Origin: Taxillus chinensis
Taxonomy: Eukaryota; Streptophyta; Magnoliopsida; Santalales; Loranthaceae
Direction of reading: 5' to 3'
Length of the DNA stretch: 64,000 nucleotides
NCBI GenBank assembly: GCA_023512835.1
Contig: CM042092.1
Location: forward strand, 1,637,293 to 1,701,292
Under the pieces are notes generated by a model. The model saw nothing but the letters and a program-made list of their open reading frames with translations. It did no database searches and was not told the DNA's origin. Made by a program: the position numbers and the translations under genes. Shown here in pieces: positions 37,470 through 49,035 of the stretch; within the stretch, counting starts at the first letter, position 1, and every line of letters begins with the position of its first letter.

Positions 37470-37789
37470 TCGATTCCCGCAATGTCCTTGTTGCATTGTT
37501 AATTCGGGTTTGGAGGAACCAAGATCGTACAACACGTTCCTTATGACTGCCTTTCTACACTTTGTCCCACTCCTTTGGGTACTTCACCCTAGATACTCCT
37601 TCAGCAACATGGTGGACGCAATGCATGGAAGGCCTTCATCTGGTCGATCCATTTCAATTATGGGCTCTCTCCTTTTGGGGACCACATAAACTAATTTGCG
37701 AGAGTATTCAGTGAACTTTGACAATATGGGCTAGTATACTTGATACAATCTATCATGGGATGAGTATTTCAATCCATGTAGCGCTTAGT

Positions 37790-38140
37790 TGCCTTTACTT
37801 GAAAAGACTAATCTAAGCAAGTCTTACCACTTAAGGTATACGTAGACTAATTTTGCCTTGACTTTAACTTGTCAAAAGAATGACTCTAGTTCTCGATCAA
37901 TTTACGTAGGAATGACTAAATCTCCTCTTTATTGTTACATTCACAACTAGCGTCATGCTTCCTATACTTAACCAGATCGGTACGTTTGAACTTTAAAAAG
38001 ACTTTTATTAATTTTCCTACATAAACTGTCTCAGAACCTTTTATTGTGCACTAGTTATACTTTTCATATTGTTTCTCTTCTAAGAAGCACGAATGCTATT
38101 CTAGATTGCGCCACACATCTCAAATGCTAAGGACTTGACA
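37790..38140 (-). pseudogene. Coding-like relic, copy 2 (MITE-free)
   Basis: Aligns with 36480-36799 joined to 37399-37450 without the MITE. Shared words include AAGCAAGTCT, CATCAAAAGAATG/TGTCAAAAGAATG, and AGTAGCACGAA/AGAAGCACGAA. It has several in-frame stops on the minus strand. Confidence 0.55.
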
Positions 38141-40700
38141 TTAAGCTGGTTAAAATTTTTGACTTTTTTTTGGTGCTCATATAAATTTCTTTTTACACCT
38201 TAAAATGCTTTTTTCCCCTATATTTAAGGGAGTGTTGGCGTAAACGTAAAATTGATTAGTTTGGGATGTCCAAAAAAAGTTTATTATCGGGTGATGTCCA
38301 AAGAAAAAGTTATTGATTAGTTTGGTCCCATCAAACCGTTAGCTCAATATTAAAGACAAAAAAACCATCAATCCAATGTTTACTTCCCAAAAAGATCAAG
38401 CCTTTACAATGGTCCAATGGACCTACATACTGGCCCGTTGTGGGTTTCGTTTGGACTTGCCATTGGAGATTTCTGACTCAGCAAGCACAATTGGGGGTGC
38501 GTCATCTTTGCCTTTGGAATAAACTTGAACAACCACGTACAAAAATATAATATAGGGGTATCATATAATATTGACGTCGCATGGCCGACTTGAATCTCCT
38601 TCATCATCTATCGTAGTTCACTGCCCTGAATATATTCCATCTCTACAAAAATTAGATATGAGAGAAAAATTAATATTCTTACTGTATTGGCAGCCTCAAG
38701 ATGAATAGGATGCTTTGACATTATTTTTAAATGTAAGAATAATTCATGCTTCGAGAATAGGATGAAAGATAAAAGGCGGTTTAAACTAATGACGACTACA
38801 AAAACAATAACTATAATTAACGTAACGCTTCGGGCCAATTGAAGAAGTTGTTAATGTTCAAATGATAGTCTGCCAATCGAGATATACGCACAAATGTTTA
38901 GAGCGAAACAAACATCAGATCCAATTTCATTGATTTTTTTTTGTTCTTTCTTGCTTGATCCATAAATCATAAATGTTTGACGACGTGAAATATCGAGCTG
39001 AAGAAGAAACACAAAATATCAAGCATGAGTTAGGCAAGGACGACAAGCGACTGCTCGAGTTGTGCCACACATGACAAGAGGTTATAGTGCTCGACTAGTT
39101 AAAGATATCAAGCAAGACTAGTTATTGAGCAAGAGACTTTTCGAACATCTGAAACTGCATGTTGACCGGGAGAATTCTATCAAATTTGGAAACTACTAAT
39201 TTGTTGCATGGATTGAGCAGTTTACAGTTGGGAGGCGTTATTTTAAGTTTTCTGAGAATGGAAACAAGTATAAAAGGGAAAAATCAATGCATTAGCAGGG
39301 TTTGGTTTGTTCGGTTGGGTTGGCACGTGATCACAGGACATTAATTGTTGAGAGTTGGAGGCTGCAACTATTTAGTAGTGTTGTTATATTTTCATATTTT
39401 TTTTCCCATTTGTTTGTCAAGTAATGTAACACAATTAAGGATAGAAATGGAGATTCAACATGAATCATGTTGGTATATGGCAAAATGGGGATAAAAGCCA
39501 CTATGTCAGATAACAAATATCAGCAACAATATGTTAGAAACATGATGTGAGAATTTTGTTCAAAATGCTGGTAATTAATCATTCATTTGCAGACAACACT
39601 GCAACAATAGATCAATAACCACTACTAATAAAAAGTTGTCACCACTCTTTAGACTATAGAAGAAAACAAACAGAACAAAACGGTAAATTATATCCAATAA
39701 AATGACAACTTGATCCAAATAAATTTAACACTACATATCCTATCACACTTGCAAGATGGGATAAAAATTTGTGTTTCATTTAACATGTATCACATGTCGT
39801 GTCGTCAAAATCCCGATATGAACAATACAAAGAACTTTATTAATTTCAACTCATGATAATAAGTGGTGTGGTCAAAATTCCTTGCTCAATGTTCCTGCTC
39901 GATATGTTCATATGTGGAGCAATTTAACCTCTTGTCATGCATGCAATAACTCAAGTATAGTCAACTTGTCGAGCATTATCTTATCGATCAGACAGTACGT
40001 TACTATTTTAACTCTAGCTTGATCATGTAGTTTCCTTTTAGCACGATATGAAGGATATTGAGCATTAAGCATATACTTGTCTGAGTAATCATCAACTCGA
40101 ACATCATCCTATCGAGCAGTACTGTAACTCCTATGGCAACAACGTCCAAGTCTGCCCCTGATCAATTAGTGTGTTGATGTGGCATAACCCTGTGAATTCT
40201 TCAGCACAGTACTGATAAAGATAAAATCAACAATGAATTTGAATCTAGCTTATCGGTTGTATTTCCACATAGCAGTGTTTCATGATCGATATTATCGCGG
40301 AGAAAAGGAAATAAGGAAGTTGTGATTGTCCGTGCCTATTTGGTGTTTTGTCCTACATGTCGTATTGTGATTCGTTGGCTGTTATTTGTGCAATAATAGC
40401 CCGACCGCTTCTTCAGTTATAATTATTCATCAATTAACTATTTCACTTTTTAAATGAGATGTCTTAATTAGGGGTCACCGATGAATAATTACTTTAATGG
40501 GTAATACCAAATTTAGTACAAAATATGTTCTTATAATTTGAACTTTGGGCAAAAACACAAACATATATATACTTAAATATGGGTAATATGAATATGTTGC
40601 CAAGTATAATACTGTTTAGGCATTATCTGTGCAGCTTATCCATTACTCCCTTCTAAAAACTAACCTCTCCGTTTTAAAGCCCAAGGATGCTTTTTATTTA
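38141..40700. other. Intergenic, no gene recognised
   Basis: No conserved reading frame. 38990-39150 and 39885-40140 both use CTCGA, GAGCA and TCGAGCATT words, the second mostly as complements of the first, so they may be arms of a decayed foldback repeat. The left part of the copia LTR described next probably begins between about 40500 and 40770. Confidence 0.35.
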
Positions 40701-40934
40701 TGTGTGAGCAAATTATGGACCATCAAAATTGTACAAAATAAATCTTTTTTCCTTGCTTCTTATTCCCGAAACTGGTACACGTACATATAGATACAAAAAA
40801 CAAGCTATTCTAGGAAATTAACATATTACATGGATTTCATATCTCAAGATCTCTAATGCCGTGATTTTCTATAATTGAGATTTACACAATATTTACCAGA
40901 GATTTAAAGAATAATTTTTACAGCTCATGCCAAC

Positions 40935-43375
40935 ACTCCCCCTCAAGTTGGTACGTACAAATCCCGTAAGCCCAGCTTGCCTAGTGAGTTGTAAAAATCC
41001 CTGGTGGGTACTGCCTTGGTCAATATATCTGCCAGCTGATCTTCTGACTTGACAAATAGGAAGCAGATGATTTTCTCCTCAAGATTGTGTTTGATAAAGT
41101 GACGATCTATCTCGACATGTTTTGTGCGGTCATGCTGGACCGGGTTATGGCCCATAGCAATGGCTGCCTTATTGTTACAAAATAAATTTATTTCCTTGGT
41201 GGGAGGAAAGCCAATCTCTGTTAGCAATTTCTTTAGCCAAAGAAGTTTACAGAGGCCTTTGGCCATTCCTCTGAACTCTGCCTCAATACTAGATAAGGCA
41301 ACTACATTCTGTTTCTTGCTTCTCCATGTAACTAGATTTCCGCCTACAAACGTAAAATAGCCAGATGTAGATTTCCTATCTGAAATATTCCCTGCCTAAT
41401 CAGCGTCTGTATAGCCATAAACAGCCAAATGGTTATTCTTGGCAAATAGAATTCCTTTTCCTGGAGAGGCTTTCAGGTAGCGAAGGATATGCAAGATGGC
41501 ATTTAAGTGATCTTCACTTGGGGAATGCATGAACTGGCTTACTACACTGACTCCATAGGCGATATTAGGATGGGTATGAGACAGCTAGATAAGCTTTCCA
41601 ACCAACCACTGGTACCTCTCCTAATTTGCTAGCACCTGATCTGGATATATACCCAATTTGTGATTCTGACTAATTGGAATGTCAACTGGCTTACATTCTA
41701 ACTCCTACTTCGAAAAGCAAGTCTAGTACATATTTTCTTTGAGAGAGAAAAATGCCTTGCTTGGACCGCGCAACTTCAATCCCTAAAAAATATTTGAGCC
41801 CGCCAAGATCCTTCATTTCAAATTCAGTTGATAGTTTCTGTTTAAGTCTAACAATCTACTCTTGGTCATCTCCAGTAATAATCATGTCATCTACGTAGAC
41901 TATTAGAGCTGTTACCTTGCCTCGGCGTCGTTTAAGAAAGAGTGTATGATCTAAGTTGCTTTGTCTAAATCCATACTTCCTCATTGCCTGGCTAAATCGA
42001 CCAAACCATGCACGGGGAGATTGTTTTAGCCCATATAGTGCTTTCTGTAGTTTACAGACTAGGTGTGTCTTTGAATTAGTGAAGTATCCTGGCGGGATAT
42101 CCATATATACCTCCTCTTTGAGATCACCATGAAGAAACGCGTTCTTCACATCGAGTTGATGTAGTGGCCAATCCAAGTTTGCTACAAGAGAAAGTAACAC
42201 TCGCACAGTGTTTAATTTAGCCACCGGTGAAAAAGTCTCTTGATAATCTATTCCATAGGTTTAAGTGTATCCTTTAGCCACCAATCTCACCTTATACCGA
42301 TCGATGGATCCATTAGCGTTGTATTTGATAGAGAAGATCCACTTGCACCCCACAGTCTTCTTTCCTCTGGGTAATTTCATAAGCGTCCATGTTTTATTTT
42401 TTTGGAGGGCATCAAATTCAGTAGTTATTGCTTGCGTCCACTGTGGGTGAGATAATGCTTCTTCTACACTGGTGGGAGTATGATGTGATGATAAAGTGTG
42501 TGCAAAGCACTTCAGGGGTTCAGGTAACTGCTGCGTGGATACATAATTGGTGATAGGATACCTGGATTGTGGCTGTGTGACATCAGGGGAGTACCGATTC
42601 GGTGGTTTTCCACGGTTCTGTCTGTCAAGTAACATATAGCCTGCAGATGTATCCATTGGGTTACTAGATAAAGATGGGATAACAGAGCTTACCTTAGGAA
42701 TATTCTCAGGAGAAGGATCATTGAGCATAGGTGATGAAAGGGGGAGCCTTGATTTGCTAGTTGGTTCTGCTCCTGAAGTCGATGCGCCAAACGGGACCAT
42801 CACACCAGGGGTCGCTGTGCTAGATGGAACCGTCGCCCCAGATGGAGTTGACACACCAGGAGTCGTGGTGCCAAAAATCGTTGCATCAGATAGGGCTGTT
42901 GCGCCAGGGGGCATGATGCCAGACGGGACGATTGCCTTAGATGGGGTCGTCGCGCCAGGGTCTGTCGCGCTAGGGTTCGTCGCCCCAGATGAAGCCGTCG
43001 TGCTAGGGGCCATCGTCGCGCCAAGGACGATTGTCGCGCCAGGGACCATCATCGCACCAGGGATGGTCGTTGCGCCAGGGACCACCGTTGCGCCACCTTC
43101 AATGGGTTGGGTAGCAAACTAATTTGGGTCTGCATCATAACTCTCCCCTTGCAGAACGGAATTGGTGGAAGGTGTGGAGAAAAAAATTTCAGATTCGACA
43201 AACGTGACATCCATGGTAATATATGTCTGATTGGTAGTAGGATCCAGACAACGGAAGCCCTTGGTGTGAGCTCCATAGCCTAAGAACAGACATCGAACAG
43301 CACACGGGTCAAGCTTGGTACGTTGATGCTTAGGTAGGTGAACAAACACGACACACCCAACCCTATTTGTCATTA
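40935..43375 (-). mobile_element. Truncated Ty1/copia element (integrase end to 3' LTR)
   Basis: On the minus strand, in order: integrase C-terminus (43373-43119), a long Pro-Gly-Ala-Thr repeat linker (43085-42760), reverse transcriptase start (42600-42261), reverse transcriptase core with YVDDM (42224-41856), a broken stretch (41850-41360), RNase H (41266-40943) with NKAAIAMGHNPVQHDRTKHV, a purine tract GAGGGGGAG (40936-40950), and the start of the LTR, TGTTGGCATGAGC, from 40935 leftwards. Gag, protease and most of integrase are missing: homology stops at about 43375, where unrelated LTR-like sequence begins. Frameshifts near 42240 and in 41360-41856 inactivate it. Confidence 0.85.
42261..43373 (-). 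pseudogene. Copia polyprotein relic with PGAT-repeat linker
   Basis: The linker between integrase and reverse transcriptase contains about ten copies of a (P/S)GAT(x)2-3P pattern (for example PGATTIPGAM, PGATIVLGAT), encoded by a minisatellite of about 24-30 bp at 42780-43090. Downstream is an NRGKPPNRYSPD segment and the reverse transcriptase entry WTLMKLPRGKKTVGCKWIF. Copia linkers are normally Ser/Pro-rich but not organised as a tandem repeat. Confidence 0.75.
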
Positions 43376-43379
43376 AATC

Positions 43380-43896
43380 TCTAAGAGAATAAGAAAGGCA
43401 GAATCACCTACCTCGAATATTTTCAAGTCGGACTAACTCGCCGGAACTTAGAAATGCCCTAAAGCTTCAACCTTTCTTCTCTCTCCTTCTTTGTCTACTA
43501 GAACGGCTAGAGCTCTCCAAGACAAAGAAACAACAACCAAACCCCTAGGACGACCTCCTCCTTTTTATAAAGCCTCTTGCCACATCTTAAAAGACTTCTA
43601 ATCACATCAAAACACTAATTTCTTGCCCAACAGGTAATTTCCTTAAACTTAGTTTTCGTTTTCTATTAGAATTCTTATTTTAAGTCCTTAAAATACCAAA
43701 ACACCCTTAATTAAGGTGAATCCCGAATTTTCATTTAATAGAAACTTATTAAATCCCCAAGTTATAAGAATGACTAATCTACCCCTTAAATTGTCACTAG
43801 ATATTACCAAAATACCCCTGTCTCGCAATTACCAAAATGACATCTTTAAACCATATATAAGTTATCTCTTAGTTTATTCTAGGTACGGGATATTAT
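43380..43896 (+). mobile_element. Truncated LTR-like fragment
   Basis: The end GGTACGGGATATTATA resembles the 3' end of Del/Tekay-type gypsy LTRs (usually ...GGTATTACA). Before it are a TTTTTATAAAGCC box (43562) and pyrimidine-rich stretches. The left part is cut at the copia junction. No domains adjoin it. Confidence 0.4.
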
Positions 43897-44540
43897 AGGG
43901 TATCCCACCCCGCCCCCGCCCCGCTTAATTTTAATAATATTTATTTATAATTTTATAATATTTTAAATATTATTATTTAACTATTATTTATGATTTTTGA
44001 TAATTTTAAATGATATTTATTATTGTAAAATTAAATTATTTTTGATAATTTTTAGTTTAAAAATGATGTTGAAATTTGATTTAAGCCAAAACTATTGATA
44101 TGAAGAGATCTAATAAAAAGTGATAACAATATGCGAGCAAATGAAACCTCATTTGCAGACACATTAAAAAATGATATAACTTATCCCACCTACACATAGA
44201 ATGAGATACAATCTTAAAATTTAATCTACTACCTAAGCGATGGCAGGAAGCGGTAACAGGTTGATTCCGCCCCCGATAGTATCCGAATTACTTGTATCAA
44301 TTATTTCACGGAGCCTCTAAAAGGTAGGATTGTCTTAATAGAGAGATCAATAAAAGCTGGTAGCGAAAAGCGGGTGGATGAAGCCTCCCCTGCTAACCCC
44401 GCCATAGGATGGGGTACCCCGCCCCGCCTACATATGGGGTGGGATACAATTTTAAATTTTTTTTACCCGCCTAAACAGGAGCGGGATATGATAATAGATA
44501 GACCCTGCTCCCGCTATGGCAAGTAGCATAGGTGCATGTC
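43897..44540. mobile_element. Possible CCCCGCCCC-ended hAT relic
   Basis: CCCACCCCGCCCCCGCCCCG at the left (about 43905) and GGGGTACCCCGCCCCGCC (about 44410) with GCGGGATATG at the right flank an AT-rich core. This resembles the GGGGCGGG-ended family of 570-3302, but no clean ends or duplication could be defined. Confidence 0.35.
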
Positions 44541-45964
44541 CGGCCTTTGGATCCTCCTGCGTTATCACATTTGAATTAGAGTTAGTTGTGCTCTTAGCGA
44601 TGTAGGTTTCCGGGGGAGTGATCCTCCTGCGTTATCACACTTGTTTGCCCTGTAAAGTGAGAGTGTACCAAAGGCCAAAGGGAGTATCGTATTCTTGACG
44701 CTTGGGGATTCCCCCTTGGGCACCTTTGCACTGTAAAAGGAAACCAAGGAAACTCAATGGAGAAGGGCATTGCGGTTGATGAAGGCGAAGGACGTCAACT
44801 GGTGGGTTGCTGGGCTTGACAGGCTATATATATATATATGCATGCGTCAGCAGAGGAGAACAGTTGTCATTCAGCAATGCGATTCATAGAGGAGAGCCGC
44901 CTCATATATTTAGCCTTATTTATCTATTTATTTTTGGTCCTTGTGTTATTATGGGTTGCATTTCCCCGGGCCCCGGCATTCTTTTTGGGTTTGGTTTTTT
45001 TGTGTGGACAGTACACCCTTAGCAACTGTATTGGAGCCCAACTTATTTTTTGTTTTTTTTGTTTGATGAATTAAAACCAACAACCCAAGTTCATCAAATT
45101 AGCCACCAATTACTCGTGAGAGAATAATTCATAAAATTGATAAATTTTAATAATGTATTTAAGATTTGAAAATAAATAATTAAGATCTTATTGATTCCTT
45201 TTAAGTAAACATTATCAAAAATTTAATATTCGGTTTCAGCAAGCTTTAACTATTCAGTAGTTTTAGAGACCGTTTCATATTTCAATATTTGTTTGATAAA
45301 AAAAATTAAACACCAACTTAGTTATTAGTTTCGACCGACAACTCAAAAGACAACTCAAAAAAGTGAAATTAGTCCCATGTGTATAATTTGAAAAGTAAAA
45401 TGATGTATTTTTCCCGTTAATTAATTAATGTTTGTAAAATTATTACACCAGTACGTGTTCATACATTTGTTCCGGCCGGTACGGTATCAGTATGTTTGGA
45501 GCAAATGCAACATGTTAGCATATAGCATTGTGGTTGGTGAATTGCGAATTGTAAATGTGCATGTCTTGCCAATGCCATGGGAGAAACAGTATCCCGCGTC
45601 ATCACAGTTTTATCTTCCTACCGTTTTAGTCTTGGCGCGACCCTTGAATCTTTTTTTATTTAAAATTGCATATCTCAATATGAATTCCTACGAGGTTGTA
45701 GGTTCTCCAATATTTTTTCCGCAAGGAGACACATTATATATTCTGGACTTGTTGCAATCCCACGACGCCTAAATCTTTAACTTAACAGTGCTATCACCAT
45801 TTTTAAACACTAATACGATGTAATTTTATGTTGCTGATTTTATGCTTGTATATATAGTGAGAGAAATGATATATTTAACTAATTTAATAGTGATCAATGT
45901 TGATAATCATGATTTTTTTAGATGATATGATATCTCAATTATTCAATCCTAACAATATCTAATG

Positions 45965-46025
<61 letters not shown>

Positions 46026-48689
46026 CAATTTATATTTCCTCCATGTCATCGATTCCCAAATAAATTCCACCATACACCATCGAGATATTTTTAAAGCTAA
46101 CATAGTAATATTCGCCGATTAAAGTTGTTATTATTAACCGTTTCACACAAGATAAAAATAAAAAAATTACTGCGATGGGCCAAATAATTATAGATAATGT
46201 CCAACGTAACACCACTACACTAAGGATAAAATTTATTGCTTTGTGCGCTAAAGTTATAACGTAATAGATTTTGTGGAATACATAATACAAATGTCACAAC
46301 ACAATTTAAAATAGTCTCCCCAAAACTTAGCGATGTGCGAAAGCTAATAAGAGCATTAACATCTTTATCATTAAAATGTAAAAATTAATAAATATTACCA
46401 GAAAAAACTTTACATTGAGCGCATTAAACTTTAAATTTGTAACTTTGACAAACTAAATATAGTTCTCACCAAATATAGCAAGTTAATATATACTTCTTCA
46501 ATAAATCCGCCATCATTGAAGATGGTCGAACAATTGGTAGATGAAATAATTAATCACATGTTGATTGATAACTTAACCTTTCAACCCATCTATTCAACTC
46601 ATATGACCCCTAATTTCAAATGAAAAATAAATCTCAATCCTCCACCCAGTACTTTTATATATTAAAATAGATATTGAAGATGATAAATTCAATTAGGCCT
46701 ATCATAAATTCAATTTTTTACAGCTTTAAAATGAAAAACACCATCCTGATTATTAATATTCGCTTCATTTTTTTTATTGAAAAAAATAAATATATTAAAA
46801 GAAAATTAAAAAAAAAAGGAGTAACAACTAAAGGAGCGAGTAGCATGAACTATATTTTAAACATTTGCGACGCAATGGCACTGATTGATAGAGTTTCATC
46901 CACAAAATTGAAACATTAAGTTTGAAACGAGTTGCCACCGAGGTGCTCTCGGGGTGGTGATGATGATGATGATGAAGAAGAAGAAAACTTTGGACCCGCT
47001 TCCTGCGAACATTTGTTGGATGGTGCGCGGGGTGAGTGCAAGCAACAACCAAATATTCAACAGTGAGCCAGTCGAAAATGGGATGGGGGCAATATAGGTC
47101 TGATTCAGACAGACATCATATGTTGGACTTGTTTCTCCGGTCTACATTACTTATTGCATTGTACCTATGGCGCTACTCTACGGGTTCATTAATTAATTAA
47201 TATATTATGGGCTAGCTATGTGATCTTAATTAAGCCATATGTTTTCGGATGAGAGCTCTAGTTTGTAGTGCTGGCAGAAGTCATTGCATTCAATTTCCCT
47301 TGTATAGGCCAGGCCCCGTCAGATATTCCTATGAGAGGTTTCACATGTTAAGTTCACTTCCAAGTTTGCCTCTGTCTTTATGTACGTTGCTGTAATACAA
47401 ATTTACTTAGGCTTACAAAAAAAAAAAAAACAGAAGAGGTGTTTCCTTTCGGGCTGTGCACGAAACAACACCAATGAAAAAAAAAACCTAATAAAATGAT
47501 AATAATATTAATTTCCTTCCTTTGTGTATTATTTAAGTTCTTGTCTTCATATTGATTGTAACATTGAGTTCGTATTAAAATTTGTATGATAATAATTTAA
47601 TTTTACATTCTCAATTCAGCAAAATGTTAAAAACTAAAATAATATTTTTTTAGTTAATGTGTTTTGAATTGGAGGTGAGCATGATGATCTCTCTTATTTT
47701 TGTACTTTATAATATTTATTTAAAAATTAATTATTATGTTAAATATTAATATAATATGTATCATGTAAAATTTTCATGATAATTTATATAAATATTTATT
47801 TTTGAAACAAATATTACAGAAATCACCTTCTCACCAGCAAATCTAATCCCGTATGTATATGAGTTTGCGTATCAAAAACTAAAACAATGTTGTTGTTGTT
47901 GTTGTTGTTGTTTGGGTTATACAAATCTCAATGAGAGGTTGAATGAAGACAGCACCCTAATCATTAATGTTCAGAATCAGTCTCTTGCTTTAAAAGTACA
48001 CGGTTCTTTCGGTGGAGGTGCGACTGAGTAGCCAATCGCCACCGTCAAGATCCAAGGCTCATCATCCACAGCAAGGAGGCGTGGGTCCCATATGGGACGC
48101 TTGGTTCAATACCGAACACCAAAAGCGATGCTTTGACCAGCCCAGCCCAGCCCAAAGAATGTTACTGTTCCCATTCTTCTATTTTATTTTTTCATTGTTT
48201 ATTATTATTATTATTATTATTATGTTTTTGGTTTTGTTTGTGTTTTTACTACAACAACGACGACAACGTTTCTGCACAAACTATGCTGAGAATATCCATC
48301 GTACGCGTACAACAAGGACATCGTCATAAAAACAAAAAGCTGGTTCCGACCGCGAGCTAATGCCGTTATTACAAGCCGTTAATTTTCGCCTAAAAATCAT
48401 AATGTAAAATTTATATATTATTTATTGTTAGATTTTAACTTTAAATTGAGGTTTAAATGTAATTTTGATAAATAGTTTGAATTAATGGTATTATTTTTAG
48501 ACGGGCAATAATAATCGCCAAGTATCAAATTTAATAAGATCTTCTTAAATAAAAAAAAAAACAGGGACGACTTTTTATTTCCCTTATTATTATATATGTG
48601 TGATTTAATTATTATTTAAATAAAAATTAGAATTGAACAGCATAGTTTATTCCACGCTTTTAATTCCCAATTCTTTATGTTGTTAATAA
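44541..48689. other. Intergenic, no supported gene
   Basis: CCTCCTGCGTTATCACA occurs twice (about 44551 and 44621). A TA tract of about 57 bp runs 45967-46023, TTG repeats lie at 47888-47910, and a TTA microsatellite at 48199-48222. Frames at 45428-45772 and 48012-48329 have no recognisable domain and I do not annotate them. The right end leads into the PBL27 promoter, with a TA tract at 48690-48708. Confidence 0.45.
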
Positions 48690-48708
48690 TATATATATAT
48701 ATATATAT

Positions 48709-49035
48709 TCCTTTTTCTTTTTCTTTTTTCCCTCTTTTTTCTTTACTTTCTTTCTCCTCTGTCATCGGTTTCTTAGTTTTGTTGATCTGCTTTTTTCTTC
48801 AGACCCATGGTAGCTTCGATCTCCTGCAACCCTTAAGCCTCTAATGGCGGCTAAAGCCGAAGTGACGAGGATCTTCGAGAGAGGTGGAGGCATGGCTGCG
48901 AGATTGTGATTTTGAGAAGTCGATCACTGGATGCTGAAGCTCGAGCTTATTGCTTTTTTAAAGCTCTTTTGGGGCTTCGAATTTGAACTTGCGCTTTGAT
49001 TTCGATTTTTGTTGGATTGGATATTCGAGTCGGGT
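48709..49035 (+). promoter_or_regulatory. PBL27 leader: pyrimidine-rich start and three uORFs
   Basis: A CT-rich stretch (48709-48770), typical of plant core promoters and leaders, precedes three short upstream frames: 48807-48836 (9 residues), 48844-48909 (21 residues) and 48931-48999 (22 residues). All terminate before the main ATG at 49036. If the leader is transcribed from the CT-rich region, all three would precede the kinase frame and could lower its translation. The transcription start is not known. Confidence 0.5.

Noticed and set aside
42721..43122. 133-residue plus-strand frame
   Set aside because: It is antisense to the PGAT-repeat linker of the copia polyprotein, where both strands lack stops.
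45428..45772. 114-residue frame
   Set aside because: No recognisable domain, hydrophobic mixed composition, and no promoter or homologue I know.
48012..48360. Two overlapping frames upstream of PBL27
   Set aside because: Both run through a TTA microsatellite that gives poly-Ile or poly-Leu; no domain seen.
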